64,000 nt of DNA from an uncultured Thioclava sp. (GCF_913064665.1 NZ_CAJYBT010000011.1:1-64000), one strand, 5' to 3'; shown: positions 1 to 9,088, counted from the first letter of the stretch. Notes: generated by a model from the sequence alone, not told the origin. Translations and numbers: made by a program.

Positions 1-2123
1 CGCGCCGGGAGCGGGGGCGGGCGGCTCTGGGGGGGCGGGGGGCGGGCCGGGGCGCGCGGGCTCGCGGGGTCGCCGAGGGCCTTGGCGGCCGTGGCCCGGG
101 CGTCGGGGGCGGTCTGGGTGGCAGGAGCGGCCGCGGCGCGCGTCCGCGCCGCGGTATCGAGTTCCCGGCGGGCAGTCTCGAGGGCCCGGCGCTCGCCGTC
201 GAGCTGCTGGCGCATCTCGCGCGCGATGCGGATCAGGGCGTCGTCGGCCTCCACGGGATGGGTCTGCGATCCGCAGACCGGGCACGGCGCGTCCGGCTCG
301 AGGGACCGCCGCAGCTCGCTCGCCATGTCCGACGCGGCCGCCTCGGCGCGGTCGACCGGCGCCTGCAGCGCCGCGATCGCCGCATCGGCGCGGGCGATCT
401 CGGTCTCGGCCTTTCCATGGGCCTTTGCGGCGGCGCCCTGTTTTGTGGTCTCTTCGGAGATGCGGGTAGCTGCGCCCGTCTTGCGCGTCATCGCCTCGTC
501 ATGGGCCCCGGCGGCCCGGGTCATATCCTTCAGTCCTTGCTCTCCTTTCGCAAGCCGGTCCATCCGGGCCTGAGGATCGTCCTTCGAGATCTCGTCGAGA
601 CGGGCCTGGGCCGCCTGCCGCCCGGTCTCCAGCTCGGCAAGCTTGGCACGGTCGGCGCTGTCGGCGGCGGTCAGGGCCGCGCGTCGCGTCTCCGCGTCAG
701 CAGCCTCCTTGCGCGCCCCGATCGCTCGTTTCCGAGCACCGCTTTCAGTCTTCCTTGCCTCTGCGCGCTCATCGAGCAGTGCCTGGAACTGGGCCCAACG
801 GTCGGCCAAGAGATGCGCGTCCGGCGCCCGCTTCATCTGCTCGAGCGCACGCTCGATCGCCTCGGCAGCGGTCTTGTCCTGGCCCTGGATATCCGCAAGA
901 GATTTTGCGGCTCTCTCCTGGAGGGTCGCCATCTCTGCATGGGTCCGGCCGGCCGTCTCGGCCTCGCCCGTGGCCGCGACGATCAGCTCGTCCAGCTTTG
1001 TAGCTTTCGTCCATTGCGGCCCAAACGCCTTGAAGACCCGTTCCGACTCCTCGGCGCCGGCGACGGATTTCCGGTGTGCCTCCACGGCTTTCTCGAGGAC
1101 CCCGGCCAGCCGTGTTTGTTCGTCCGACGCGGCCTTTTCCTCGCGCGCGAGATCGCTCACCGCCCGGTCCGCAGAGAGCGCCCGGGCTTGCTCGCTCTTG
1201 AGGCCTAGCGCGGTCTCGAGCCGTCCGAGTGTCGTCCGATCGTCTTTCGCTGCCTCGACGGAGGCGCGCGCCGCGCGCTCGGCGGCTTCCGCCTTCGTCA
1301 CCCGGGTGCGCGCCTCCGTGACGGCCACGTGGACCCGGATCTTCGTCTCGAGATCGGCGATCTCGGCGAGGGTCGCCGCGATCTGTTTCCCGAGGGTGTC
1401 CGCTTCCTCGCGCATGGCCTGACGGGCCTCGTCGGTCAGTGCGTTCGTGGCCGAGCGCTTCGTCTCGAGCGTGGCGAGGGCCGCCTTCGCCTCCTCGTGG
1501 CGCGCGTAGATGCGCCGGGAGATGTCTCGGTAGATCCCGGTGCCGGTCACCTTCTCCAGGAGCGCGGCGCGCTCTGGCGTGTTGGCTCGCAGGAAGGCGT
1601 CGAAATCGCCCTGCGCCAGCAGGACGGTGCGGCGGAATTCCTCGTAGGCGAGCCCGGTGATCTCCGTGACCCGGTCACGCACGGCGTTGATCTGGCTCTC
1701 GATGAGCGTGTCGTCATCGACGCGCGTCAGGGCCCGCTCGACGTTTTGCAGGCGTCCCTCGGCCTTGCCGCGGGCGCGCCGCGCGGTCCAGCTGGCGCGG
1801 TAAGTCATCCCGTCGGGCGCTCGGAAGGTGACCTCGGCAAAGCCTTGGGCTGCGCCGCGCCGCAGGATGGCCCGCGGATCGCTTGACTTGATGAACTCGC
1901 CGGCGATGTCCGGCACGTCGTCGTTCACGCCCTGGCTCGAAAGCCGCGGGCAGCTGCCGTAGAGCGCCAGGCACAGCGCATCGAGGATCGTCGACTTGCC
2001 GGCGCCGGTCTTGCCGGTGATCGCGAAGAGACCCGCCGAGCGTAGCGGCTCTTCCGCGAGATCGATCTTGAACGTGTCGGCGAGGCTGGCGAGATTCGCA
2101 CCGCGGATGGTCAGGATTTGCAT
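1..2123 (-). CDS. sbcC: SbcC exonuclease subunit, C-terminal part cut by window edge
   Basis: ATPase subunit of the SbcCD (Rad50-Mre11-like) nuclease, which opens hairpins and processes blocked DNA ends in the cytoplasm. Translating the minus strand from the ATG at 2123 gives MQILTIRGANLASLADTF, then a Walker A motif GKTGAGKS at about residues 37-44. The Rad50-type zinc-hook CPVC is in the same frame at about residues 614-617, with coiled-coil-like sequence before it. The start lies one base beyond the sbcD stop, so the two genes form one operon with sbcD first. Only about 707 codons are present; the second coiled-coil arm and the Walker B lobe lie beyond the left edge. Identification is firm; the full length cannot be judged. 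Confidence 0.93.
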   Translation of the reverse strand, partial: MQILTIRGANLASLADTFKIDLAEEPLRSAGLFAITGKTGAGKSTILDALCLALYGSCPRLSSQGVNDDVPDIAGEFIKSSDPRAILRRGAAQGFAEVTFRAPDGMTYRASWTARRARGKAEGRLQNVERALTRVDDDTLIESQINAVRDRVTEITGLAYEEFRRTVLLAQGDFDAFLRANTPERAALLEKVTGTGIYRDISRRIYARHEEAKAALATLETKRSATNALTDEARQAMREEADTLGKQIAATLAEIADLETKIRVHVAVTEARTRVTKAEAAERAARASVEAAKDDRTTLGRLETALGLKSEQARALSADRAVSDLAREEKAASDEQTRLAGVLEKAVEAHRKSVAGAEESERVFKAFGPQWTKATKLDELIVAATGEAETAGRTHAEMATLQERAAKSLADIQGQDKTAAEAIERALEQMKRAPDAHLLADRWAQFQALLDERAEARKTESGARKRAIGARKEAADAETRRAALTAADSADRAKLAELETGRQAAQARLDEISKDDPQARMDRLAKGEQGLKDMTRAAGAHDEAMTRKTGAATRISEETTKQGAAAKAHGKAETEIARADAAIAALQAPVDRAEAAASDMASELRRSLEPDAPCPVCGSQTHPVEADDALIRIAREMRQQLDGERRALETARRELDTAARTRAAAAPATQTAPDARATAAKALGDPASPRAPARPPPPQSRPPPLPA

Positions 2124-2124
2124 G

Positions 2125-3345
2125 TCACTCTCCCACCGAGGCTTCGCGGAACGCGGCGATGTGGCGGTCTTCCGGCGCCGTGCCGTTGGCCTTCTCGAAG
2201 GCCGGTCGGAACAGCGCCTCGGGATTGGTGTCGCCGAGCGATTGCAACTCGGGCGCCGCATCCTCGTTCGCTGCGTCGCGCCGCACGCGGATCCCCGCGG
2301 GCCGCACCGGCGCGGCGGCGAGGAGCTTCTCAGCTTCGCCGAGCAGGACCGCCGCCGGCCCGGTCGCCTCGAGGTTCACGTAGACGAAGGGCTGAAGGCC
2401 GCTCGGGGTCTCGGGATCGAGCTCGAGATCGCCCAGCGCCGCTTCGAACTCCGCGAAGGTCATGGTGCCGCGCAGCGGGAAGCGCAGCATCTCCGCGGGC
2501 CGCGCGATCGGCACATGCGTGTGTGAAATGATGTTTCCCTCGATATCGAGGATGGTCACGCCGTGATCGTAACCGGCCTCCGCCGCCGAGAGCGGAAAGC
2601 ACGAGCCCGAGTAGCGGATCCGCCCGCCGAGCGTCTGGTGGCAATGCAGGTGGCCGAGCGCGACATAGTCGAACGCCTCGGGGAAGACGTCCTCGGGCAG
2701 TGCGTGCTCGCCGCCGATCAGGATCCGCCGCTCGGCGCCCTCGCTTTCGGTGGCGCCGTGGCAATGCAGGTGCCCCATGGCGATGACAGGCAGGTCTCCG
2801 GCGGTCTCGCGGGCCCGTGCCGCCATCATCGCGTGAAAGCGGCGCGCGGCCTCGACGATGGGCGATCCTCGCCCTTCGCCGGCTGCGAAACTGAGGCCGG
2901 GAAGGTCCGGCGCGCGCAGGAAAGGGATGGCGCAGACCCAGGCGCGGTGCGTGCCATCCGGGCCCGGGAGCGGGACCATGTGCCGGTCTGCCAGGATCTC
3001 CTCTCCCTCGCGGCGGACCGTGGCGAAGACATGGACATCAAGGCTTTCGAGAATGGCCGAAGGCGCTTCCAGGCGGCCCGCAGGATCGTGGTTCCCGCCG
3101 GTAATGACGGTGCGCAGCCCGGGGCGCGCATCCTTGAAGCGGCGTAGCGCCGAATAGAGAAGCCGCTGGCTTTCACCCGAGGGATTGATGCCGTCGAAGA
3201 CGTCGCCCGAGACCAGCAGCACGTCGATCTCTTCGCGGACGAGGATGCCGCAGAGCTCGTCGAGCCACACGCGGTGTTCCTCGTCCCGGGTCCAGCCGTT
3301 CAGTGTCTGGCCGATATGCCAGTCTGCCGTGTGAAGAATACGCAT
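2125..3345 (-). CDS. sbcD: SbcD exonuclease subunit
   Basis: Mre11-like metallophosphoesterase subunit of SbcCD, which carries the nuclease active site. The 406-residue product begins MRILHTADWHIGQTLNG and shows the family's metal-binding motifs in order: DWH near residue 8, SGDVFDG near 46, GGNHDP near 87, MGHLHCHG near 175 and ALGHLHCH near 213. The length is usual for the family. The gene is followed after one base by sbcC, the normal sbcDC order. The AT-rich island begins directly upstream of its start. Confidence 0.95.
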   Translation of the reverse strand: MRILHTADWHIGQTLNGWTRDEEHRVWLDELCGILVREEIDVLLVSGDVFDGINPSGESQRLLYSALRRFKDARPGLRTVITGGNHDPAGRLEAPSAILESLDVHVFATVRREGEEILADRHMVPLPGPDGTHRAWVCAIPFLRAPDLPGLSFAAGEGRGSPIVEAARRFHAMMAARARETAGDLPVIAMGHLHCHGATESEGAERRILIGGEHALPEDVFPEAFDYVALGHLHCHQTLGGRIRYSGSCFPLSAAEAGYDHGVTILDIEGNIISHTHVPIARPAEMLRFPLRGTMTFAEFEAALGDLELDPETPSGLQPFVYVNLEATGPAAVLLGEAEKLLAAAPVRPAGIRVRRDAANEDAAPELQSLGDTNPEALFRPAFEKANGTAPEDRHIAAFREASVGE

Positions 3346-3697
3346 ACCTGCCCTAGTAACATGATGAATTGACTATGCTCTTTCTAGTTTGACACAAGCA
3401 ACCCTCGGTAACTATCGCCGAATACAGAATATCTTTAAACTTGAATACCGACTACTCTTCGGGCCTTCGGAAAATCCACCGTTTGTTGCCTGGCGCTTTA
3501 CGGCACGTATTGCCTGGCCGTTCTTTGCAACGAACTCGGCTGGCGAAGTGTTCTCAAGCCCAAACCGCAACCGACACGCCGATGGCGTGAATTTACCCCG
3601 AGATGACAGACTAAAGGTTGATTATCATGCCTAATTGGTGCCTTCTGCACCGCAAAGACCCTTAACCTCTAGCTCTCAGTCCTCACGTGGTGCAACC
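3346..3697. other. AT-richer intergenic stretch, island boundary
   Basis: Base composition shifts from GC-rich sbcD to visibly AT-richer sequence here. An 81-codon TTG-started reading frame at 3389-3634 shows no domain, no ribosome binding site and no resemblance to known proteins, so I do not call it a gene. The promoters of sbcD (leftward) and of the OLD nuclease gene (rightward) must lie here, but I see no convincing sigma-70 pair for the latter. Confidence 0.5.
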
Positions 3698-5590
3698 TTG
3701 AAAATCAAGACAGTAAAAATCGTAAACTTTAGATCGATAGTCGACGAAACCATAAACCTCTCAAAATATAATTCGTTTGTCGGCCCAAACGGTGCAGGAA
3801 AGTCCACAACATTACATGCGCTGAATGTGTTTTTTGGGGAAATAAATAGCTTCTCAGACGAAGACTTCCACGCGAGAAACACTGAGGAACCGATTAAGAT
3901 CACGGTCACATTTTGTGAGCTAGGCGAAGAAGCCACGGAAGAGTTCAGGCACTACGCACGTGCAGGTCAGCTTATTGTGCATGCTGAAATTAGTAAAGCC
4001 GACGACGGTAGCTTTAAAAGAGTTATTAGAGGGGAGCGGCTGATCTTTCCTCCATTTAGGGAGTATTTTGAGGCCACAACAGCAAAAGATAGAGGGATCG
4101 TATTCAAGAATCTTCGAGAAAGATTCGATGGAATCGACGCTGCAACGAATGATGGGGATCGTTCCGCGGCGCTTGTTAAATATGAGGAAGAGCTGCCCGA
4201 GAAACAAAAAAAGTTGGTTCCTAGCGGTGACGAATTCTTTGGAACAAGTAAAGGCGTTCATAAATTTCAGCGCCATTTGTGCTGGGTTTACATCCCTGCA
4301 GTCAAAGACGCGTCCAGTGAATCCGAGGAAGCCAAAACCTCTCACTTGGGAAAACTAATTCAGCACACCATAAGAAGTCGAATGAACTACGACGCTGAAC
4401 TTGAGCGCATCAGAACAGAGGCACTAGACGCCTACTCAAAGCTTTTGTCGGACCAGACGTCTCACTTGGGAGACTTGCAAGCTCGATTGTCGGAGAGACT
4501 GCAAGCTGCCGTGATGACAGAGGCAGACCTCCAATTGACCTGGAAGACGGACGAGAAGTCTGTTTCCGTGCAGGATCCAATCGCACAGGTGCTTTTGTCC
4601 GAGCGTGGCTATGTCGATCGAGTTGATAAGTTCGGGCATGGGTTGCAACGATCGTTTCTACTTGTAATTCTTCAAGAGCTTATGGCCGTTGACAACACAG
4701 TTAGCCCAACACTCATCCTCGGCTGCGAAGAACCAGAACTTTATCAGCATCCGCCCCAAGCTCGTCACCTAGCAGAGATACTAATGGAATTGGCGGCTGG
4801 AGATTCTCAAGTTCTCCTCACCACCCATAGCCTATATTTCGTCGATGTTGAGTATTTCGACGGAATTAAAGTTTTCCGAAATGTGTTTGGCAAAGCAACT
4901 GTTTCGTCATCTTCCTTCTCGGAGGTGATAGTCAATTACAACGCAGCATTCAAAAAGCCTCTGCAAAACGAAGACCAGGCTCGCACCAAGCTCGCAATAC
5001 AAACCCAGCCGAAGTTCAATGAGATATTCTTTGCTGAACGCGTGGTTGTCGTTGAGGGTGTGTCTGATTTGGCCTGCATCGAGGCTTATATGCGGCTATC
5101 CGGAAAAAAGTCAGAATTTCAGAAGTCCGGAGCAACCATCGTTGTTTGCGAAGGTAAAAGCTCACTTGCCCTCATGATTTTAATAATGAAGAGCTTCAAG
5201 ATTCCGTATCACGCTATCTTTGACTGTGACTCTGAGTATGATGAAAAATTCGCCTCGAATCCTGATAAGTTCAGGGAACCATACAATGAGCACATTAGGG
5301 ATAACGACGCCATATTAGAGCTATCGGGGCATAAAAAAATCGAAGGCTTTCCAGCCGACCACATTTTCTTATCTAATGTAACAGGATGGCGTTTTAATAT
5401 CGAGAGGACACTCGAAGTAGAGTTTGGCGAGGACCTCGAGGCATGCCTACAATCTGGCCGTGACGCCGTCGGCAATCTACGGAATTCCAGAAAGCATCCA
5501 TTATTCATTGCAGCTTCTATGTCATCTGCATGGAAAAAGGGGAAGACCTTTCCCGTCTTGCAAAAATTAGTAGAACGGGTCTTGGCATAG
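3698..5590 (+). CDS. OLD-family ATP-dependent nuclease (AAA ATPase plus TOPRIM)
   Basis: Putative overcoming-lysogenization-defect (OLD) nuclease, a family that includes phage P2 Old and the GajA subunit of Gabija defence. From the TTG at 3698 the product is about 630 residues and begins MKIKTVKIVNFRSI, the usual opening of SMC/OLD-like ATPases. An open frame runs back to 3635, but those codons look non-coding. Seen in order: Walker A GPNGAGKS (29-36), a signature-like GHGLQRSFLL, Walker B LILGCEEPELYQHP (about 339-352), the H-loop LLTTHS, then a TOPRIM domain with VVVVEGVSD near 449 and DCD at 509-511. No UvrD-like helicase (GajB) follows, so this is a solitary OLD. Its base and codon use are AT-richer than the flanks, suggesting transfer. 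A role in phage defence is inferred from the family. Confidence 0.82.
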   Translation: MKIKTVKIVNFRSIVDETINLSKYNSFVGPNGAGKSTTLHALNVFFGEINSFSDEDFHARNTEEPIKITVTFCELGEEATEEFRHYARAGQLIVHAEISKADDGSFKRVIRGERLIFPPFREYFEATTAKDRGIVFKNLRERFDGIDAATNDGDRSAALVKYEEELPEKQKKLVPSGDEFFGTSKGVHKFQRHLCWVYIPAVKDASSESEEAKTSHLGKLIQHTIRSRMNYDAELERIRTEALDAYSKLLSDQTSHLGDLQARLSERLQAAVMTEADLQLTWKTDEKSVSVQDPIAQVLLSERGYVDRVDKFGHGLQRSFLLVILQELMAVDNTVSPTLILGCEEPELYQHPPQARHLAEILMELAAGDSQVLLTTHSLYFVDVEYFDGIKVFRNVFGKATVSSSSFSEVIVNYNAAFKKPLQNEDQARTKLAIQTQPKFNEIFFAERVVVVEGVSDLACIEAYMRLSGKKSEFQKSGATIVVCEGKSSLALMILIMKSFKIPYHAIFDCDSEYDEKFASNPDKFREPYNEHIRDNDAILELSGHKKIEGFPADHIFLSNVTGWRFNIERTLEVEFGEDLEACLQSGRDAVGNLRNSRKHPLFIAASMSSAWKKGKTFPVLQKLVERVLA

Positions 5591-5911
5591 TGTCTCACCT
5601 GACAGCCGCTTAACCTATTAGCGCGAGCCTCTTTCTCCCTTCCTTCGCTCTGGCCGCCGCTGTCATCGACTTTGTATGTGTCCTAACCCTAACCCGGGTC
5701 CCAAGTTGCAAATTGTGTCGCACCAGACCCTGCTGCGATGTGAAGGGAACGTCCGCTTCCCGCCACCCTTGCCGCAGCCGCGCTCTCGCAGCCAAGGTCC
5801 GCTTCCCTCCCGAATTACCCATATAGTCCAAGCGCCCCGAAGCCCCTCGGACCGGATACGCTCACTGGCGGTATTGAACTGGCACCATCCGCTGACTGTG
5901 CGGGCCACTCC
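5591..5911. other. Intergenic stretch with short repeated words
   Basis: About 320 bases between the OLD gene and the convergent antitoxin-like gene. A word GTCCGCTTCCC occurs twice (near 5751 and 5797), and I see no other structure. Reading frames here lack domains. A RES-type toxin would be expected downstream of the ParS-like gene, but no such protein is encoded. Confidence 0.4.
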
Positions 5912-6298
5912 TCACGCCCCGGCAAGGCAAGCATTGAGATATTTCCGGGTCTCCAGGATCTTTTCCGAGCCTCCTCTGATTGCCACATCAATCGGGCGCG
6001 CGCCGAGAAACAGCGGCCCGGTGTTGGGCCGCGTCATCCAAGTGCGCGCGAGCGGCTTGGAGAAATAGAGTTCAAGCGCTTCGTAGATCCCGAGCACAGC
6101 AGAAAGGCGAAGGAGTTGATCCTCTGTCAGAGATGGGTCATCGCCCGGCTCCTGTGGGGTGCTCCGAACTAGCTCAGGCATTCCAAGGAGACCAGATGCT
6201 TCGCGCTCCGACAGGCCCCATGCGCGCGCAAGGCGCGAATATGCCTTCAGGCACACTTCGATCTCCACCTGAGAAAAGCTGTTACCTTCGATCTCCAT
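5912..6298 (-). CDS. Orphan MbcA/ParS/Xre-type antitoxin (DUF2384-like)
   Basis: A 128-residue protein whose C-terminal part has the pattern of the MbcA/ParS antitoxin toxin-binding domain: a helix-rich segment, then LARTWMTRPNTGPLFLGARP and a glycine followed by a final helix. The N-terminal part (WGLSEREASGLLGMP) fits the Xre/ParS HTH region. The start at 6298 is chosen because GGAGAG lies just upstream; a GTG 30 bases earlier lacks a site. In this family the antitoxin normally precedes a RES-domain toxin that degrades NAD or modifies Prs. No RES gene is found on either side, so this may be a remnant, an anti-toxin, or a free regulator. It is convergent with the OLD gene. Confidence 0.6.
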   Translation of the reverse strand: MEIEGNSFSQVEIEVCLKAYSRLARAWGLSEREASGLLGMPELVRSTPQEPGDDPSLTEDQLLRLSAVLGIYEALELYFSKPLARTWMTRPNTGPLFLGARPIDVAIRGGSEKILETRKYLNACLAGA

Positions 6299-6719
6299 CC
6301 GCTCTCTCCGCAAGCAGGTTGTTTTCACTTCGACACGACTGGGTCGGTGATCAATTCGCTATCATGTTCGAAGAGCGATTCAATGCGTAACCGTATCTGA
6401 AACCCGCATGTGCCGAACCAGATACACAGAGTTCATGACACTCCCGATCGACGCCGTGAATATTGCATAGCTCAATTGCCTGACGCTCCTTGTCTTGAGT
6501 TGAAACCGATTGGTCTGCGACCCCAACCAAAATCACGCTAGGCGCGAAAGCAAAGACGACAGAACCAAAAGTTCTGCCGTCTTCACAACTCGAGCAAGAA
6601 ATCTCAGAACTTCAAAGGGCGCTCAGAGTCGAAGAAGTATCTTGACACGCCCTGCGCAGGCTTATGCTTTCTTTTGCGCACTCATTTGCTTTTTCTGACT
6701 CTTCTCCCCAAACCACCCG
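6299..6719. other. Intergenic region between antitoxin-like gene and short nrdJ
   Basis: About 420 bases with no gene that I can support. A 61-codon minus-strand frame at 6351-6536 and a 62-codon plus-strand frame at 6510-6698 have no recognisable features. The region holds the hairpin listed separately at 6553-6583 and is the right-hand shoulder of the AT-richer island. Confidence 0.45.
6553..6583 (-). terminator. Hairpin downstream of short nrdJ
   Basis: A 13-bp stem with one mismatch (AAGACGACAGAAC / GTTCTGCCGTCTT) and a five-base loop. Read on the minus strand it is followed by TTTGCTTTC, a loose T-rich tail. It lies about 140 bases beyond the nrdJ stop, so it is a plausible terminator for that gene. 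Confidence 0.5.
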
Positions 6720-8984
6720 TCACCCGCATTTGCTATGCCCGCAATCGGCGCAAGTCATGCAGCCTTCGACCATGCGCATCGCGTAGCTGCCGCAGGAGGG
6801 GCAGGCTTTGCCGCGCGGGGCTTCTCCGACGATCATCTTCTCAGCCTCGGGATCGGTTTTCAGGCCCATCCCCTCGCCCGCGATAAATCCGGTGGCGATC
6901 AGGTGGCGCTCAATCACGCCGCCGATGGCCGCCAGAATCGAGGGCACGTATTTGCCCGACATCCAGGCTCCGCCGCGCGGATCGAAGACGGCCTTGAGCT
7001 CTTCAACGACGAAGGACACATCTCCACCGCGCCGGAACACCGCCGAGATCATCCGCGTCAGCGCCACGGTCCAGGCGAAATGCTCCATGTTCTTGGAGTT
7101 GATAAACACCTCGAACGGGCGGCGATGACCACCTTGGACGATGTCGTTGATCGTGATGTAGATCGCATGTTCTGAGCCAGGCCACTTGATCTTATAGGTC
7201 GCACCTTCGAGTTCCGACGGGCGATCGAGCGGCTCGGTCAGATAGACCACATCGGCCCCCTGATCGGTCTCGGGCGTCTTTTCCGACGCCTCCGACACGC
7301 TCAACACAGAGCCTGTCACATCGTTGGGGCGATAGGTCGTGCAGCCTTTGCAGCCGCTATCCCACGCCTCCATATAGACCGATTTGAAATCCTCGAAGGC
7401 GATGTCTTCGGGGCAGTTGATGGTCTTGGAAATCGAGCTGTCGATCCATTTCTGCGCCGCCGCTTGCATGCGCACGTGATCAAGCGGGGCCAAAGTCTGA
7501 GCGTTGACGAAATAGTCGGGCAAAGGCGCGTCGCCTTTCAGGTCACGCCACATCTGCACCGCGTAATCCACGACCTCTTCCTCGGTGCGCGAACCGTCGG
7601 GTTGCAGCACTTTGCGGGTGTAGGCATAGGCAAAGACCGGCTCGATCCCCGAGCTGACATTGCCCGCGTAAAGCGAGATCGTCCCGGTCGGCGCGATCGA
7701 GGTCAGTAGCGCATTGCGGATGCCGTGCTTGGCAATCGCTGCGCGCACATCCTCGTCCATTTGCATCATATTGCCCGAAGCGAGGTATTTCTTCGCGACA
7801 AACAGCGGGAAGGCGCCCTTTTCTTTGGCCAGATCGACAGAGGCGAGATAAGACGCCCGCGCGATCTGCTTCATCCAAGCCTCGGTCTGCGCGGCCGCCT
7901 CGGGCGAGCCATAGCGCAACCCAAGCATCAAAAGCGCATCGGCCAAACCCGTCACACCAAGGCCAATCCGACGCTTGTTGCGCGCCTCTTCTTCTTGTTG
8001 GGGCAGCGGGAAGCGCGAGGCATCCACGACATTATCCATCATCCGGATCGCCAAACGCACGATCTCATCAAGCTTGGCGGGGTCGAGTTTCGCCGCGGGC
8101 TCGAACGGGTCGCTCACCAGCCGCGCTAGGTTGACCGAGCCCAAAAGACACGCACCATAGGGCGGCAAAGGCTGCTCGCCGCAGGGGTTGGTGGCCGCGA
8201 TTTGTTCGCAATAGTTGAGGTTATTCATCGTGTTGATACGGTCGATGAAGATCACACCGGGCTCGGCATAATCATAGGTCGCGCGCATGATCTTATTCCA
8301 CAGATCGCGCGCATTCAGCGTGTGATAGACGCGGTCATTGAACGTCAACTCCCATGGGCCATCGGCCTTGACCGCCTCCATGAAAGCGTCGGTGATCAGC
8401 ACGGACAAGTTGAACATCCGCAGCCGCGCGGAATCCTGTTTGGCGGTGATGAACTGCTCGATATCGGGGTGATCGCAGCGCATCGTGGCCATCATCGCGC
8501 CGCGCCGCGAGCCTGCCGACATGATCGTGCGACACATCGCATCCCACACATCCATGAACGACAGCGGCCCCGAGGCATCTGCCGCCACACCCTTCACCTC
8601 GGCGCCCTTGGGCCGGATCGTCGAGAAATCATAGCCGATTCCGCCGCCCTGCTGCATCGTCAGCGCCGCCTCTTTGAGCATGTCGAAAATCCCGCCCATA
8701 TGATCGGGAATCGTGCCCATGACAAAGCAGTTAAACAAGGTGACCGAGCGCCCCGTCCCTGCCCCGGCGGTGATCCGACCTGCAGGCAGATATTTGAAAT
8801 CTTCCAGCGCGTTATAGAATTTCTCTTCCCATTCGGCCGGGTCTTTCTCGACCACGGCAAGGGCGCGCGCGATACGCCGCCAGCTATCCTCGACCGTGCC
8901 GTCAATCGGCGTGCCGTCTTGCTCTTTGAAACGGTATTTCATGTCCCAAATCTGGCGTGCAATCGGGGCGGCAAAACGGGTCAT
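6720..8984 (-). CDS. nrdJ: B12-dependent ribonucleotide reductase, short class II form
   Basis: Adenosylcobalamin-dependent ribonucleotide reductase, which makes deoxyribonucleotides with or without oxygen. The 754-residue product shows a substrate-binding NPCGEQPLPPYG near residue 266, GVTGLADALLMLGL, TGTISLYAGNVSSGIEP, and a cysteine-rich tail (CPSCG, CMTCADCG) expected to pass electrons or bind zinc. The ATG at 8984 is preceded by AGAAGGA at good spacing. An open frame runs 50 codons further, but it crosses the promoter at 9028-9056 and the neighbouring DUF1489 start, so the short start is preferred. A second, much longer class II enzyme lies at 42.5-46.2 kb. A divergent DUF1489 gene shares the intergenic region. 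Confidence 0.92.
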   Translation of the reverse strand: MTRFAAPIARQIWDMKYRFKEQDGTPIDGTVEDSWRRIARALAVVEKDPAEWEEKFYNALEDFKYLPAGRITAGAGTGRSVTLFNCFVMGTIPDHMGGIFDMLKEAALTMQQGGGIGYDFSTIRPKGAEVKGVAADASGPLSFMDVWDAMCRTIMSAGSRRGAMMATMRCDHPDIEQFITAKQDSARLRMFNLSVLITDAFMEAVKADGPWELTFNDRVYHTLNARDLWNKIMRATYDYAEPGVIFIDRINTMNNLNYCEQIAATNPCGEQPLPPYGACLLGSVNLARLVSDPFEPAAKLDPAKLDEIVRLAIRMMDNVVDASRFPLPQQEEEARNKRRIGLGVTGLADALLMLGLRYGSPEAAAQTEAWMKQIARASYLASVDLAKEKGAFPLFVAKKYLASGNMMQMDEDVRAAIAKHGIRNALLTSIAPTGTISLYAGNVSSGIEPVFAYAYTRKVLQPDGSRTEEEVVDYAVQMWRDLKGDAPLPDYFVNAQTLAPLDHVRMQAAAQKWIDSSISKTINCPEDIAFEDFKSVYMEAWDSGCKGCTTYRPNDVTGSVLSVSEASEKTPETDQGADVVYLTEPLDRPSELEGATYKIKWPGSEHAIYITINDIVQGGHRRPFEVFINSKNMEHFAWTVALTRMISAVFRRGGDVSFVVEELKAVFDPRGGAWMSGKYVPSILAAIGGVIERHLIATGFIAGEGMGLKTDPEAEKMIVGEAPRGKACPSCGSYAMRMVEGCMTCADCGHSKCG

Positions 8985-9027
8985 GGGGCGTCCTTCTGGG
9001 TGTTCGCGGATCAGGTGGAAGGCTGAC

Positions 9028-9056
9028 AAGATACGCGCCACGCAATTGCGGGTCAA
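9028..9056 (-). promoter_or_regulatory. Sigma-70-like promoter of short nrdJ
   Basis: On the minus strand TTGACC (9056-9051) is separated by 17 bases from TATCTT (9033-9028). The predicted transcript starts near 9021, about 37 bases before the ATG at 8984, which supports that start. Confidence 0.55.
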
Positions 9057-9060
9057 CGCA

Positions 9061-9088
9061 TTGCAAGCCACGTCCCACGCTTTATATT
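9061..9088 (+). promoter_or_regulatory. Sigma-70-like promoter of the DUF1489 gene
   Basis: TTGCAA (9061-9066) and TATATT (9083-9088) are separated by 16 bases. The start codon at 9109 lies about 20 bases beyond the -10, behind GGGGGTGAC. The -35 boxes of the two divergent promoters are only four bases apart. Confidence 0.5.

Noticed and set aside
3389-3634. 81-codon TTG-started frame before the OLD gene
   Set aside because: No ribosome binding site, no domain, and mixed composition; it looks like non-coding sequence.
3635-5590. Gabija system
   Set aside because: The OLD/GajA-like nuclease has no GajB-type UvrD helicase beside it, so the two-gene system is not shown.
5663-5908. RES-domain toxin partner of the antitoxin-like gene
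   Set aside because: The minus-strand frame directly downstream lacks RES motifs and is full of low-complexity Gly/Arg sequence.
6642-6668. TTGACA...TATGCT plus-strand promoter
   Set aside because: Spacer is only 15 bases and it would fire antisense into nrdJ; no gene or small RNA follows that I can support.
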